Below, one piece after another: positions 9,316 to 18,561 of a stretch of DNA of 64,000 nucleotides. Numbering within the stretch: the stretch's first letter is position 1; the number at the start of each line of letters is the position of its first letter. The notes under the pieces are model-generated. The model ran no database searches. It saw only the letters and a program-made list of their open reading frames with translations, and was not told where the DNA came from. The position numbers and the translations under genes are program-made. Source of the DNA: an uncultured Pseudomonadota bacterium (lineage in GTDB: Bacteria > Pseudomonadota > Gammaproteobacteria > Steroidobacterales > Steroidobacteraceae); the NCBI GenBank assembly GCA_903828595.1, contig CAIKMS010000008.1:124001-188000 (forward strand), written 5' to 3'.

Positions 9316-9612
9316 CTAGGCACTTTCAGCGGCCTTAATGCCAAGTCGTGATGCCATGAACTCAAAGGCTTCGATGACCGCCTGATGAATCGCTTTATCG
9401 GTTTTGGCTTGTTCTACTTCCGTGGTGTAGAAGATCAAATCGATGGGGTGGCGGATATAGCGAGCCGGCAACCGGTTCAACGCGATACAAGCCACATCTA
9501 CCAGTAAGTTCGCATCAAACTCCATAGCCGGATATCGGCTGGAGAGATCCAAAACGACCTGAAAGACCGCTTCCTCGTGGTGATTACGGACAGACTCAAA
9601 GCTCACCAGCAT
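9316..9612 (-). CDS. ComFB-like protein
   Basis: A 98-residue protein resembling the late-competence ComFB family: a short alpha-helical N terminus and the typical block DVACIALNRLPARYIRH at about residues 44-60. In cyanobacteria some ComFB-domain proteins are reported to bind cyclic di-GMP; in proteobacteria the role is unknown. The gene is convergent with the acyl-CoA dehydrogenase (3-base gap). There are no competence genes nearby, so competence should not be inferred from the name. Confidence 0.7.
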   Translation of the reverse strand: MLVSFESVRNHHEEAVFQVVLDLSSRYPAMEFDANLLVDVACIALNRLPARYIRHPIDLIFYTTEVEQAKTDKAIHQAVIEAFEFMASRLGIKAAESA

Positions 9613-9666
9613 GATCAGCCTACCGTGGGGGGTGTACGACCCATTATCTGCGCTAGCGCGAAGATT

Positions 9667-9690
9667 GCAACGGCCGCCACCGGCCGTTGC
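9667..9690 (-). terminator. Hairpin downstream of the trans-sulfuration gene
   Basis: Perfect 9-bp stem GCAACGGCC / GGCCGTTGC with a 6-base loop, starting 6 bases past the stop at 9696. No proper T-run follows, so it is a candidate terminator or 3'-end stabiliser. Confidence 0.45.
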
Positions 9691-9695
9691 AGTTC

Positions 9696-10886
9696 CTAAA
9701 GGGCAGCCAGGGCCTGATCCAAGTCGGCGATAAGGTCGGCCGGATCTTCAATTCCCACGGAATAACGAATTAATGCCTCGGGGATGCCCGCCCGGGCGCG
9801 TTCTTCGGCGGTCAGCTCTACGTGGCTGGTGACGGCCGGGGGGCCGGCAGCGGTAGCCACGCCACCGAGGTGGGCTGCCCGCTGGGCGTAGTGCAAGCCG
9901 TTAAGAACCGTACGTACCGACGAAAAGTCACCGGCAGGCACAAACGACAAAACGCCGCCAAAGCCGCGCATTTGCGAGCAGGCGATGGCATAACCCGGAT
10001 GCTGGGGTAGTCCCGGGTAATAAACGGCCGCCACCTTTGGGTGTCGTGCCAAATGTTCGCTGATCTGCTGGGCGTTGCTGTTGTGTCGTGCCATACGCAG
10101 CGCCAGCGTTTTCACGCCGCGCAAGATCGCGTAAGCCGCATCCGCGTGCAGCGTGGCGCCAGCAATCTCCCGAAAATGGTAAATCTTAGCAATCAGGTCC
10201 GCACGACCGGTTACCAAGCCACCCAGCACATCGGAGTGCCCGGACAGGAACTTGGTTGCACTGTAAATCACCAGATCGCTACCCAGTTCGATAGGCCGTT
10301 GATTGATAGGGGTGGAGAAGGTGTTGTCCGTGACGACAATGGCCCCATGGGCGCGCGCGACGCGTGCCAGTCGGGCGATATCGATGACTTTGAGAGTCGG
10401 ATTGGTGGGAGTTTCCAGGTAAAGGAGCGTACAGCCTTTCGCAATCTGTGCCTCAATTGCCGCGAAGTCGGTGGTATCGCAGAGAGAGACTTGGATCCCA
10501 AAGCGCGGCAGGAACTCTTCGAACAGCACGTTGGTGCCCCCGTAAGAGTCTTTAACACTGACTACTTTATCGCCCGGGGATAGCAGCGCGAAAAACGTCG
10601 AACTGATCGCCGCCATGCCCGTGGAAAAACCGGCGGCGGATTGTGCACCGTCTAAAATGGCGATCTTTTTTTCCAGCACATCCAGGGTAGGACTGCTGTT
10701 GCGCGCGTAGATGTGGCCTGGCGCCTGGCCGGTGGCAACCGCTGACCATGAATCCAAGTCCGGATAGGCGAAAGTCGCTGACTGTACGATGGGCATTACC
10801 GCCGCGCCGTACGGAAACGGACCCTCCTCGGCAGACCACACGGCTTGTGTATCGAGGCGGGAGGAGGAGTCTTTAGGAGTTGTCAT
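9696..10886 (-). CDS. Trans-sulfuration PLP enzyme (cystathionine gamma-synthase / beta-lyase or methionine gamma-lyase type)
   Basis: A 396-residue cytoplasmic PLP enzyme of the Cys/Met metabolism family. The PLP lysine is Lys212 in SATKFLSGHSD, with the upstream family motifs YARNSSPT near 60-67, SYGGT near 114-118 and LETPTNPT near 157-164. Members do gamma-replacement (cystathionine synthesis), beta- or gamma-elimination; sequence alone does not separate these here. It is transcribed alone, with a hairpin after its stop and a palindrome with a possible -10 upstream. It fits methionine/cysteine interconversion. Confidence 0.85.
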   Translation of the reverse strand: MTTPKDSSSRLDTQAVWSAEEGPFPYGAAVMPIVQSATFAYPDLDSWSAVATGQAPGHIYARNSSPTLDVLEKKIAILDGAQSAAGFSTGMAAISSTFFALLSPGDKVVSVKDSYGGTNVLFEEFLPRFGIQVSLCDTTDFAAIEAQIAKGCTLLYLETPTNPTLKVIDIARLARVARAHGAIVVTDNTFSTPINQRPIELGSDLVIYSATKFLSGHSDVLGGLVTGRADLIAKIYHFREIAGATLHADAAYAILRGVKTLALRMARHNSNAQQISEHLARHPKVAAVYYPGLPQHPGYAIACSQMRGFGGVLSFVPAGDFSSVRTVLNGLHYAQRAAHLGGVATAAGPPAVTSHVELTAEERARAGIPEALIRYSVGIEDPADLIADLDQALAAL

Positions 10887-10936
10887 ACTAAACCTTCTGG
10901 CATTGGAGTCATGGAATCGCCGCGCTGGGCTTACCT

Positions 10937-10952
10937 GATCTTATTTTAGATC
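10937..10952 (-). promoter_or_regulatory. Palindrome upstream of the trans-sulfuration gene
   Basis: GATCT-N6-AGATC, a perfect inverted repeat about 50 bases before the start codon. On the minus strand the spacer gives TAAAAT, a fair -10 hexamer, so this may be an operator overlapping the promoter. No regulator is adjacent. Confidence 0.35.
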
Positions 10953-11026
10953 ACGATAAGACTTAAACGGCTGCTCGGGCCATGAACTGCCGGCGGCAGG
11001 CGCGGCCGGCAGGCTTGGCTCGTCTC

Positions 11027-12409
11027 TTAACGCGTCTTCAGCGTTAACGGCTCTTGTTCGGCGTTGGCCAGTTTCAGATGCAGCGCTGCGGCAACCGTCG
11101 GTGCAATACGTCGCATGTCGATGTCACCCACGGACTGGTGGGCGGCAATCTTTGGACCTACCATGAAAAACGAGGAACGCATTTCCGGAAAGTCCGACAG
11201 ATAGCCGTGCATACCTAGATTTGACGGCTTGGATACCAAGGGATCGGTGAACTCATAACCCAGTTCATAGCCAAGACGAAACGCTACGAAAAAAGCAGCA
11301 TCGGGAAATCCGCCACGGCTGACCAGCTCATCGTGAGTCAAAATACGCTCGATGCCGTTTGCCGGATCGCTGGCCAGTTGCGTCAGCAGTGCCTGCACCT
11401 GCTGCTTGACGCTCTGATCGGCTGGATCTGAAAGCATGATTGCCGCACTACCACCCGCCGGCCACGGCATGGCTTTCCAGCCATTGATTTTGTGCGACTC
11501 ATCAATACTGAATAAGCCGGCCTTTAAGAAGGCACCGTAGAGGTTGACGTCGTGGTCTACCTTGGCAAAGCCATGGTCGGAGACCACGCAAATGGTGGCG
11601 CGACCTGGGGCTTGGGCTTCAGCCGCCGCGCGTAAGTTTCCAACCAAGACGTCGAGGCGCTCTAAAACAGCGTTCGAATCGGCGCTAAATGGTCCGGATT
11701 TATGTTGCTCAGTATCCAATCCGGTGAGATAGACCGTAAAGAACTGCGGATGCTTGGCCTTCATCATGGCAATGGCGAAGCGTGACCGGATCTCATCCTC
11801 GGCAACCGTTTCTTCCATGCCGCCAGGAAAAGTTCCTGCCGTCTTAGAAAGTTCCTGCTCCAGTCCCAACGTATTGAGGGCACGCTGCAGTTTGTGGTCA
11901 TCATTCGTGCCGGTACGCCACATCTGCGGCAGGTTGTAGGTGATGGTGGCCCCTACACTGGTGGGCCAATAAATGTTAGCGGTGGTCAGATGAGCGGCGT
12001 GCGCCGCATCCCACAGCGTTTGGGCTTTGACGTCTTCAGCGTACCAGTACCAGCCCTGAGCGTTACGGTTGTAGGGATCAAAGGTGGTGTTGGCGATAAT
12101 GCCGTGGTTAGCTGGCGAGGCGCCGGTGAGCATGGTCATGTGACTGGGATAGGTGATCGTGGGTAGCACCCCGGTCACGCTGGTGGCGTACGCACCATCG
12201 GCAACCAACGCTTTTAGATTGGGGACTTTAAGGCCGTGGCTTTGGGCATCAAAAACCGCTTCGGGCTTTAGGCCATCAATAGAGATCATCAAGACCAAAG
12301 GCTGAGCCTTGGCCGGCTTTGCGGCGACAGCGGCTGAACTGAGCAATAGGCTCGCGATCAGTGTGCCAAGACCTAAAGTTCGTAATGCAGTTATCACGGG
12401 TGGTATCAA
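11027..12409 (-). CDS. Exported type I phosphodiesterase / nucleotide pyrophosphatase
   Basis: A 460-residue alkaline-phosphatase-superfamily enzyme with an N-terminal signal peptide (hydrophobic to about residue 28). The two-metal site is visible: MISIDGLKP (first Asp), PTITYPSHMTMLTG with the nucleophile Thr, GLDTEQHKSGP, and SDHGF, the classic NPP/autotaxin-type pattern. It would hydrolyse nucleotide or phosphodiester bonds in the periplasm, perhaps to scavenge phosphate. It is a single gene between the trans-sulfuration enzyme and the amidohydrolase, all on the minus strand but with gaps above 100 bases. Confidence 0.85.
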   Translation of the reverse strand: MIPPVITALRTLGLGTLIASLLLSSAAVAAKPAKAQPLVLMISIDGLKPEAVFDAQSHGLKVPNLKALVADGAYATSVTGVLPTITYPSHMTMLTGASPANHGIIANTTFDPYNRNAQGWYWYAEDVKAQTLWDAAHAAHLTTANIYWPTSVGATITYNLPQMWRTGTNDDHKLQRALNTLGLEQELSKTAGTFPGGMEETVAEDEIRSRFAIAMMKAKHPQFFTVYLTGLDTEQHKSGPFSADSNAVLERLDVLVGNLRAAAEAQAPGRATICVVSDHGFAKVDHDVNLYGAFLKAGLFSIDESHKINGWKAMPWPAGGSAAIMLSDPADQSVKQQVQALLTQLASDPANGIERILTHDELVSRGGFPDAAFFVAFRLGYELGYEFTDPLVSKPSNLGMHGYLSDFPEMRSSFFMVGPKIAAHQSVGDIDMRRIAPTVAAALHLKLANAEQEPLTLKTR

Positions 12410-12539
12410 CCTTTTTCTACAGTGATGAATCGATCCTAGGCGACCGCCTAAAGTACAGGCGAGCCCTGCTCTAGCCCTGTTCTATAGACGCTATCCTAGC
12501 CAGAGTTCGTGACGGATCCGTGGCTTGGTTTTTTTGATT

Positions 12540-14243
12540 TCAGACCTTTTCATAGACGGTCTGGCCGCCCACTACGGTGCGAAGCACCGCAATATCCTTC
12601 AGCTGACTCGGCTCGATCCGGTAGGGGTTTTGGTTTAAGCAGACAAAGTCTGCGTGTTTCCCCACCATTAACGACCCCTTGATATGTTCTTCGTGAGAGG
12701 CATAGGCGCCGTTGATCGTGCCTACGTGCAGCGCCTGATCAATACTGATGGCCTGATTGGCTCCCCAGACGCGGCCGGCGTAGTCGGTGCGCGTGACCAA
12801 GCTTTGTAGTGCCATCATCGGATCAAAAGGCCCCGGTGAGTAATCTGACGCCCCGGGTACTCGAATGCCCGCTTCCAGTAAGGAGCGGTGCGCGAACATG
12901 GAGCGCATTTTCTCATCGCCGTAAGCGGCCCACTTTTCGCCGTGGTAGTAAACATAGGTCCAAAACGGTGTGGGGATGGTCCCCGTGGCCTTGATGCGTT
13001 GGATCAGAGTCGGATTGATCAGCGAGCAGTGCTCAATGCGGTGGCGCCGGTCGCGTGCTGGCCACAGCTTTTGCACGCGTTCATAAGCGTTTAACACCAT
13101 ATCAATGGCGACATCGCCATTGGCATGAATGCCGACCTGCCAACCGCTACGGTGTGCGGCTTCCACGGCATCATGAATCTGCTGCTGATCCATAGTCAGA
13201 ATGCCAAAATCATCGGGCTTACCGGCATAGGGTGTGCTCATGCGCATGGTGCGCTCGGAGGCCGAACCATCAGCGACGAATTTAACCGCACCGATTTGCA
13301 GTCGATCGCTGCCCAGACCCGTGTGGACACCCGCATCACGCAGTTTTTGGTACACCGAGTCGGTGCCCATGCCTACAGGCATCATGTAGGCACGGTGTAA
13401 GAGCGATCCGTCAGCGGCACTGTCTTGATAGGCTTTTAGCTTTTGAGCATCGACCCAAGCATCGTGCACGGAGGTCAGCCCCGCGGCGGTCAGTTTTTTG
13501 GACATGTGCGCCATCGCTCGATGGGCCCGGTCGCGCATCTGCTCAGCGGTGAACGATTCAAAGCGGCCCACCGTGTCAAAAACGGCCCGTGCATTCTCAG
13601 CGACCTCGCCTTGCAGTTCGCCGCTAGCGGTTCGGTAGTAGCGGCCATCTTTAGGGTCGGGGGTTTGGCGAGTAATGCCGGCCAACTCAAACGCCTTGGA
13701 ATTAAACCAGCTGGTGTGTCCGCCGCGATGATCAACACGCACCGGATGATCGCCTGAGACCGCATCTAAATCTTCGCGCGATAAAGGGCGCTTGTCGGAG
13801 AGTTTGGTGTCATCAAACTTGAAGGCGCGAATCCAAAAGCCAGCCGGTGTCTGTGCGGCTCGTTCGCGTATGGCTGCTTGAATCTCATTTATGGTTCGAA
13901 CATCGGCATTGATGTCGTAGAGTTCTTCGACTTCGCCAGGATGGCAGTGGGCATCAATAAAACCTGGGAGTACGGTCATGCCGCGAGCGTCTAGCGTCTG
14001 AGTCTGGCGAGTCGCCAGTGCCTGGATTTGATCACTGTCGCCTAAGGCAACAATCTTTCCGTTTTTAACCGCAAAGCCGCCTACCTCAGGCTGCTGTTCA
14101 TTCATCGTATAAACCGTGCCGTTAATGACGATCAGATCCGCTTCAAGGGTAACGGGCATGCGGCTTTTCGCACCGGCCAGTGCAACCCCGGGTGCGCCCA
14201 GCAAAGCGCCTATTCCAAAATCTCTACGCGTGAGCTTTTTCAT
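12540..14243 (-). CDS. Tat-exported YtcJ-type amidohydrolase
   Basis: A 567-residue metal-dependent hydrolase of the amidohydrolase_3 (YtcJ) group. The N terminus has a twin-arginine signal (TRRDFGIG at 5-12 and a hydrophobic stretch to about 24). The beta-strand 1 metal motif DAHCHP lies near residue 98, GIHANGD and HRIEHCS carry further metal ligands, and GASDYSPG holds a late Asp position. A second member of this group lies at 27396. Substrates of the group are poorly known (N-acyl or formyl compounds, imides). Confidence 0.85.
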   Translation of the reverse strand: MKKLTRRDFGIGALLGAPGVALAGAKSRMPVTLEADLIVINGTVYTMNEQQPEVGGFAVKNGKIVALGDSDQIQALATRQTQTLDARGMTVLPGFIDAHCHPGEVEELYDINADVRTINEIQAAIRERAAQTPAGFWIRAFKFDDTKLSDKRPLSREDLDAVSGDHPVRVDHRGGHTSWFNSKAFELAGITRQTPDPKDGRYYRTASGELQGEVAENARAVFDTVGRFESFTAEQMRDRAHRAMAHMSKKLTAAGLTSVHDAWVDAQKLKAYQDSAADGSLLHRAYMMPVGMGTDSVYQKLRDAGVHTGLGSDRLQIGAVKFVADGSASERTMRMSTPYAGKPDDFGILTMDQQQIHDAVEAAHRSGWQVGIHANGDVAIDMVLNAYERVQKLWPARDRRHRIEHCSLINPTLIQRIKATGTIPTPFWTYVYYHGEKWAAYGDEKMRSMFAHRSLLEAGIRVPGASDYSPGPFDPMMALQSLVTRTDYAGRVWGANQAISIDQALHVGTINGAYASHEEHIKGSLMVGKHADFVCLNQNPYRIEPSQLKDIAVLRTVVGGQTVYEKV

Positions 14244-14309
14244 GGACTACCTTCAGGGACATACTTGGGGGTTGTTATCAATGGCGGCGAGTGATCGGCT
14301 TGGGTGAAA

Positions 14310-15149
14310 TTAATCTTTAAGCTGATCGTTTCGCCGTCCGGCTCGTTCTAAATGCACGGGAAGCACGCGCCCGTACAGCTGGCGTGTCCGCTCGGGACTG
14401 CCCACCATGTTGGGTATGTCGGCAAAACTAAATATCGCCACGTACCGGGTACGAGGTCCGATTAAGGGCGTGACTCGATGCAAAGCGTAGCGACCTTTAA
14501 ATATTTGTAGATCGCCAGGTTCTAGATTCAGACTTTTGATGAGGCGACGATCGTTGTTTAAAACCGCACTGACACCCGCGTAGTTTTCATCGGTGCTGGT
14601 GCGCAAGTGTGGGCTGTATTCAAAAACTCCGCCCTCTTGCGCATTCTGCAGAGCCAACGTGACCGTGTAGTTGTTGGTATCAAAGTGCCACGGGAAACCA
14701 CCACCGGCCTCAGCCAGGTTCACCACAACATCGGCCAGTGGATCGGCGTAGCGATAAAAAAGCCTTTCGGATAAGACTTCCTGAATAAACGGCGCGAAGG
14801 GCTCCCATTCATAAATGGCCCGCAGCCCACTGTCGTCTTTAAGGTTATCGGCCGGCACAAAGGCATTGGAGCGAGGGTAAAACTGACGTGCGGGGTGGTC
14901 AGTCGGAAGCTCGGGCTGGTCTTTGGAGAAGTAGACGTTGGTGTGACCGAAGTTGCGGTGCGCAAACGGCGCCACGCGATCGCACTCAGCAACCAAGGCG
15001 GCGATAGCTTCGGCGCGGATAAACCCTTTGAGCACGGCGCAGCCATCCTCGGTGATCGCTTGTTTCGTGCTTTCGATAATTCGTGCCCTGTCCGGACCGG
15101 CTTGATTAATCGGGTAACGGATCAGATCGATGCAGTCCACTGGATTCAT
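14310..15149 (-). CDS. 2-oxoglutarate/Fe(II)-dependent oxygenase
   Basis: A 279-residue non-haem iron oxygenase with a double-stranded beta-helix core. Iron ligands are His155 and Asp157 (WHFDTNN) and His224 (YALHRVTP), with Arg233 or Arg235 as the likely 2-oxoglutarate anchor. The fold resembles the phytanoyl-CoA dioxygenase / HalD-like group, acting on small molecules rather than proteins. A good AAAGGA lies upstream of the ATG. The next gene downstream on the same strand is the Tat-exported amidohydrolase (66-base gap), so the two may be co-transcribed. The substrate is unknown. Confidence 0.75.
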   Translation of the reverse strand: MNPVDCIDLIRYPINQAGPDRARIIESTKQAITEDGCAVLKGFIRAEAIAALVAECDRVAPFAHRNFGHTNVYFSKDQPELPTDHPARQFYPRSNAFVPADNLKDDSGLRAIYEWEPFAPFIQEVLSERLFYRYADPLADVVVNLAEAGGGFPWHFDTNNYTVTLALQNAQEGGVFEYSPHLRTSTDENYAGVSAVLNNDRRLIKSLNLEPGDLQIFKGRYALHRVTPLIGPRTRYVAIFSFADIPNMVGSPERTRQLYGRVLPVHLERAGRRNDQLKD

Positions 15150-15452
15150 TGCCGGTCAGTCCTTTAGGGTTGTGTGGTGCTCTATCGTGGTCGGTTGATC
15201 GGCAGGCTCACCGGTTGCTGGTCAACGCCGCGTGGGATCGTACCGCCTGATCTTAACTGGGGTAAGGTTACCACTCGCTTAAGCGCGGTGACCTCCAATT
15301 CGCGTGGAGCAGGGGGACTTCGCTGGGCTTGGCGCTGTGCAGCAGTTTTGATTCAGCGGCTAAGATGATAGCCAGTCAAGGCAGGCAGGAACGCTACGGC
15401 GCGCAGCTGAATAAAGTTACACCGTGCGGTAATCGCGCGAGGAAAATCGTTC
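15150..15452. other. Divergent intergenic region
   Basis: Lies between the 2OG oxygenase (minus) and the small membrane protein (plus) and must hold promoters for both. No strong hairpin, repeat or RNA gene is seen. A 64-codon frame at 15174-15368 lacks coding character. Confidence 0.4.
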
Positions 15453-15662
15453 ATGCTTTGTCACATTGAGCCGAAAAACGTCCTGATCTTGCAGTTATTT
15501 TGCGCGGGTATGGGGGTCATGACGCTGATTGCCCTGGTCTTCGGGCAGGCTTATTTTCGGGGCTGGGTCAGTCGCCAGAGCGAACCTTTAGCCTACTGGG
15601 TCACCTGCCTGTCGCAGGCCTTCTTAAGTTTGGCAATCGCCACTGCCCTGTGGGTGTGCTAG
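15453..15662 (+). CDS. Small two-helix membrane protein
   Basis: A 69-residue frame with two hydrophobic segments, about residues 10-30 and 47-68, joined by a polar loop (RGWVSRQSEPLA). AGGAAA precedes the ATG at a suitable distance. I do not recognise the family. Its end lies 24 bases from the convergent fumarylacetoacetase-family gene. It is plausible as a real small membrane protein but is supported only by hydropathy and the ribosome site. Confidence 0.5.
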   Translation: MLCHIEPKNVLILQLFCAGMGVMTLIALVFGQAYFRGWVSRQSEPLAYWVTCLSQAFLSLAIATALWVC

Positions 15663-15685
15663 CGGCGTGAGCGTAATCTGGCGGG

Positions 15686-16537
15686 TTAGAGTGGCGTGGC
15701 CGCTATGGTGAGTTGGCTTTGTATCCCTAAGCCGGTGATCCCTAAACGCATGGTCTGGCCTGTCTTTAAATAGACCGGAGGTTTTTGGCCCATTCCCACA
15801 CCGGGTGGGGTGCCTGTGGCAATGACATCGCCAGTTCGTAGGCTCATAAATTGACTGATGTAAGAGACTAAGTGCTCCACGCCGAACACCATGTGACGGG
15901 TGTTACCGGTCTGAAAGCGATGGCCATCGACTTCTAGCCACAAATCTAAGCACTGCGGGTCGGCGACTTCGTCGCGAGTGACCAGCCATGGCCCAATGGG
16001 CGCGAACGTATCGCAGCCCTTACCTTTGTCCCATTGACCGCAGCGCTCGGTCTGAAAGGCGCGTTCTGAGACGTCATTAACAACGCAGTAACCGGCCACG
16101 TGTTGCATGGCTTGCTCTAGGGGGATGTATTTGCCGGGTTTACCGATCACCACACCTAACTCAACCTCCCAATCAGTCTTTTCGGCACCGAGCGGAATTT
16201 CAACCGGGTCATACGGGCCGCTGATAGAACTGGTGGGTTTCAAAAAGAGTATGGGCTCGCTAGGCACCTTCAAATTGGCTTCAGCGGCATGATCGCTGTA
16301 GTTCAAGCCCACACCGATGATTTTTCCAATCTGGCCTACGCAAGTTCCGACACGCAGGCTAGCGTCCATTATAGGAAGCTTCGCCAGATCCAGGCGCGCA
16401 AGTCTCGCCAGACCTTCGGGTAGTAAAACTTCCTGCGCGATATCGCCAACCACCGAGGATAGATCACGCAGATGACCGTCCTTATCCAGCAGGGCAGGTC
16501 GTTCGGCACCGGGGTCGCCAACTCGCAGCAGTTTCAT
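15686..16537 (-). CDS. Fumarylacetoacetate hydrolase family protein
   Basis: A 283-residue FAH-domain enzyme. The core begins with GVGLNYSDHAAE near residue 96, and the metal site is shown by DWEVELGVVIG (two Glu) and VVNDVSER (Asp). Family members cleave or decarboxylate beta-keto acids in aromatic catabolism (fumarylpyruvate, acylpyruvates, 5-carboxymethyl-2-oxo-hex-3-ene-1,6-dioate). The length is typical of single-domain bacterial members. No other gentisate or homoprotocatechuate gene is adjacent, so the substrate is open. Confidence 0.85.
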   Translation of the reverse strand: MKLLRVGDPGAERPALLDKDGHLRDLSSVVGDIAQEVLLPEGLARLARLDLAKLPIMDASLRVGTCVGQIGKIIGVGLNYSDHAAEANLKVPSEPILFLKPTSSISGPYDPVEIPLGAEKTDWEVELGVVIGKPGKYIPLEQAMQHVAGYCVVNDVSERAFQTERCGQWDKGKGCDTFAPIGPWLVTRDEVADPQCLDLWLEVDGHRFQTGNTRHMVFGVEHLVSYISQFMSLRTGDVIATGTPPGVGMGQKPPVYLKTGQTMRLGITGLGIQSQLTIAATPL

Positions 16538-16632
16538 ATACGGCTCCTGAAATTAAAGGACGCGAGCCGAGCGCCGTGCCGCCTGGCCAGCCGGGGTGGT
16601 TGCCCGCGGCGGACCAGGTGGATTACTTAGAC

Positions 16633-17007
16633 TCAGCCTGAGTGAGGCACCTTAACATGGTGGCGCTGATCATGAATCTGCTCGCTGCCCTTGTTGAGTC
16701 GCTTATTCAGGTTCTTTTGCTCGGCTCGGGTGATGTGCCCATCATGCTTGGCTTGATCCTGATTCAGGCTGTTCTGCTCGCGAGCTAACTTTGCGTCATC
16801 GTGGGCCGCTTGTGTGGCGTTGATCTGGCCGTCAGATACGCCGCGATCAATACGCTTTTGTTGATTATCAACGCGCTGCTGTACTTCATTCACGCGCGGA
16901 TGCCCGGGGTCGGGGATGCTGGTGGCATTTTGGGCCATCACGTTACCCGCGCCCAGAAAGCTTACGGTCAGGGTCGTGGCTAATAAGGTGAAACGGGTCT
17001 TGCTCAT
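16633..17007 (-). CDS. Small exported protein with EF-hand-like segments
   Basis: A 124-residue protein with a signal peptide ending at VMAQ (about residue 25). The frame continues 17 codons upstream, but the Met at 17007 with a normal signal peptide is the natural start. The mature part is very polar and His/Gln/Asn rich. It holds two segments, around SDGQINATQA and KHDGHITRAEQ, that resemble EF-hand calcium loops (DG-x-I-x-x-x-E spacing). It seems to be a recurring uncharacterised proteobacterial type. A periplasmic calcium-binding role is only an inference. Confidence 0.65.
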   Translation of the reverse strand: MSKTRFTLLATTLTVSFLGAGNVMAQNATSIPDPGHPRVNEVQQRVDNQQKRIDRGVSDGQINATQAAHDDAKLAREQNSLNQDQAKHDGHITRAEQKNLNKRLNKGSEQIHDQRHHVKVPHSG

Positions 17008-17177
17008 AATCGCTCCATAAGAGGTTGAAAATCTCACCTCACCTCCGCAGTGCAGCACAGGTGAGATGGCAAGGCAGCACAGGCCCTACCGGACACTTAA
17101 CGTGGCGCTGGCCGGTCGGTTGACAGCTTCGGCGCGCCGCGCTGTGTCGGCCTTCTTTTCATTCTTAAGACCGTCTA

Positions 17178-17969
17178 TCACCGTGGAAAAAGCAGCGTAA
17201 CGGAGGCTCTTAAACCCCACTCGTGGCCGCCGAGCGGTTTTTCTAAGTAATAGCGAGCACCCGCACCGACGCTGATCAGTTGTGGCCCGAGTTTAAGCAC
17301 TTGTCCGTAACTCACTGTCACGGGGACCGTCCAGCCGCCTCGATTCCAGTCGTAGGATGATTCAAGGACCCCGCTAACGCTCGCACCTTTACCCAGGTTT
17401 TTGGTGACAAAGGGCTGCAGGAGCGCCGCATTGGTATTGGCAAGCAAGCCACTGTTGGAGACACCACGCACATAGTTAGTGAGCAGTCCGTAGCTCCACG
17501 CACCGTCCTGGCGCAGGGCGACGGCGGTGGGACCTACGCCCCATTGGTGGCCGCTAAACGCGTCACTGCCGGTGGGTAGTACGAGCACCGGACCCACACC
17601 CCAGATCCAGCCACCCGCCGTGGGCGCTTTGGGGGTAAAGAAGAAACTCTGGACGATGTCGCCCAGTCCAGAACGACTGCCTTGGGCCGGTGCAAGGCCC
17701 TGTTGGTTGATGATAGGCAGAATGGTTCTGGATACGACGTTCCAGTCCGAGTTCAGTGAGGTAGGGATGACGGGCTGTACGTTGGTCACCCACGTATCAC
17801 CCCGGCTACCACCGCCAGAGTCGTAATTGACCTGAACGGGGACGCTAATCAACGCCGCCACGGGGTTAGCTAGCTGTGTAGCTAAAGCCTCAGCCTCCTG
17901 TGCGTTCGCCGGTAAGCTCACCGACGCCAGTAAAGCTGCCGCTATTGCGGGTATACGAATTGCCTTCAT
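17178..17969 (-). CDS. Predicted outer-membrane beta-barrel (MetA-pathway-like transporter)
   Basis: A 263-residue exported protein: signal peptide ending at ANAQ (about residue 24), then alternating amphipathic segments rich in Gly, Trp, Tyr and Val, ending in an aromatic/Arg C terminus, as in outer-membrane barrels. It resembles the family annotated as transporter / MetA-pathway of phenol degradation, whose members are found near aromatic-degradation genes. A role in uptake of a hydrophobic substrate is possible but unproved. It has no close operon partners. Confidence 0.65.
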   Translation of the reverse strand: MKAIRIPAIAAALLASVSLPANAQEAEALATQLANPVAALISVPVQVNYDSGGGSRGDTWVTNVQPVIPTSLNSDWNVVSRTILPIINQQGLAPAQGSRSGLGDIVQSFFFTPKAPTAGGWIWGVGPVLVLPTGSDAFSGHQWGVGPTAVALRQDGAWSYGLLTNYVRGVSNSGLLANTNAALLQPFVTKNLGKGASVSGVLESSYDWNRGGWTVPVTVSYGQVLKLGPQLISVGAGARYYLEKPLGGHEWGLRASVTLLFPR

Positions 17970-18561
17970 GAGTGATCCTTGTGATGTCTGACACTATCCC
18001 TACAGTGGATAAGCGCATTTCTTTAAGGTGCCGTAACTGATCGGGTAAGCCGGCACCCGTGTTGTGCAAAAGTTATTTGAGCTAACCCTGACCCAGCCTG
18101 CTAGGCATAAGTACTTATATCAGTCCTGCGCACAATCAGCGTTAAGCTTTTGTGTTTTTTCAGCCGGTTCTTTCAGATTCATGGGTAGATGAGTGACTAT
18201 GGCTGCATCTTTGAATTTCTAAGCGCACTCAGCTTCAAAGCCAACACGGCAGGTGGCTTTCTGACGGCTTACTAACAGGTCTTACTTCCTTCATTGACAA
18301 CTTAAGGGTTTAAGATTTGCCAGTTGACCAGTCAGGTCTTTCGCGGATGATCTATGGCTGAAAGAGGCTTAAACTTCGGTTTGTTGCGGGGCTTGGCTGT
18401 TAGGCTGGCTCCAGACATCCTTGATAGCGCGCTACTAAGGTGAGGGGATCGGTCCAGCCAATTGTTTGACTATCGTTCAATGCGCTAAATTTTACGCACT
18501 TAATAAGTGTTGCCGCCGAGGTCAGTGCTGTCGGTGGCCTTGCGTGCCGAGGTGAATACTA
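17970..18561. other. 592-bp intergenic region
   Basis: Lies between the divergent beta-barrel gene and the rhodanese gene. It is more AT-rich than the flanking genes and holds no open frame of 60 codons or more on either strand. No clear tRNA cloverleaf or terminator was found. It may hide an unrecognised small RNA or regulatory DNA. Confidence 0.4.

Noticed and set aside
9316..9612. Evidence for natural competence
   Set aside because: Only the ComFB-like domain is present; no com or pil genes are nearby.
10987..11012. CTGCCGG / CCGGCAG inverted repeat after the phosphodiesterase gene as a terminator
   Set aside because: Only 7-bp arms, 12-base loop and no T-run; common by chance in GC-rich DNA.
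15174..15368. 64-codon frame before the small membrane protein
   Set aside because: Arg/Trp-rich product typical of a chance frame in GC-rich DNA.
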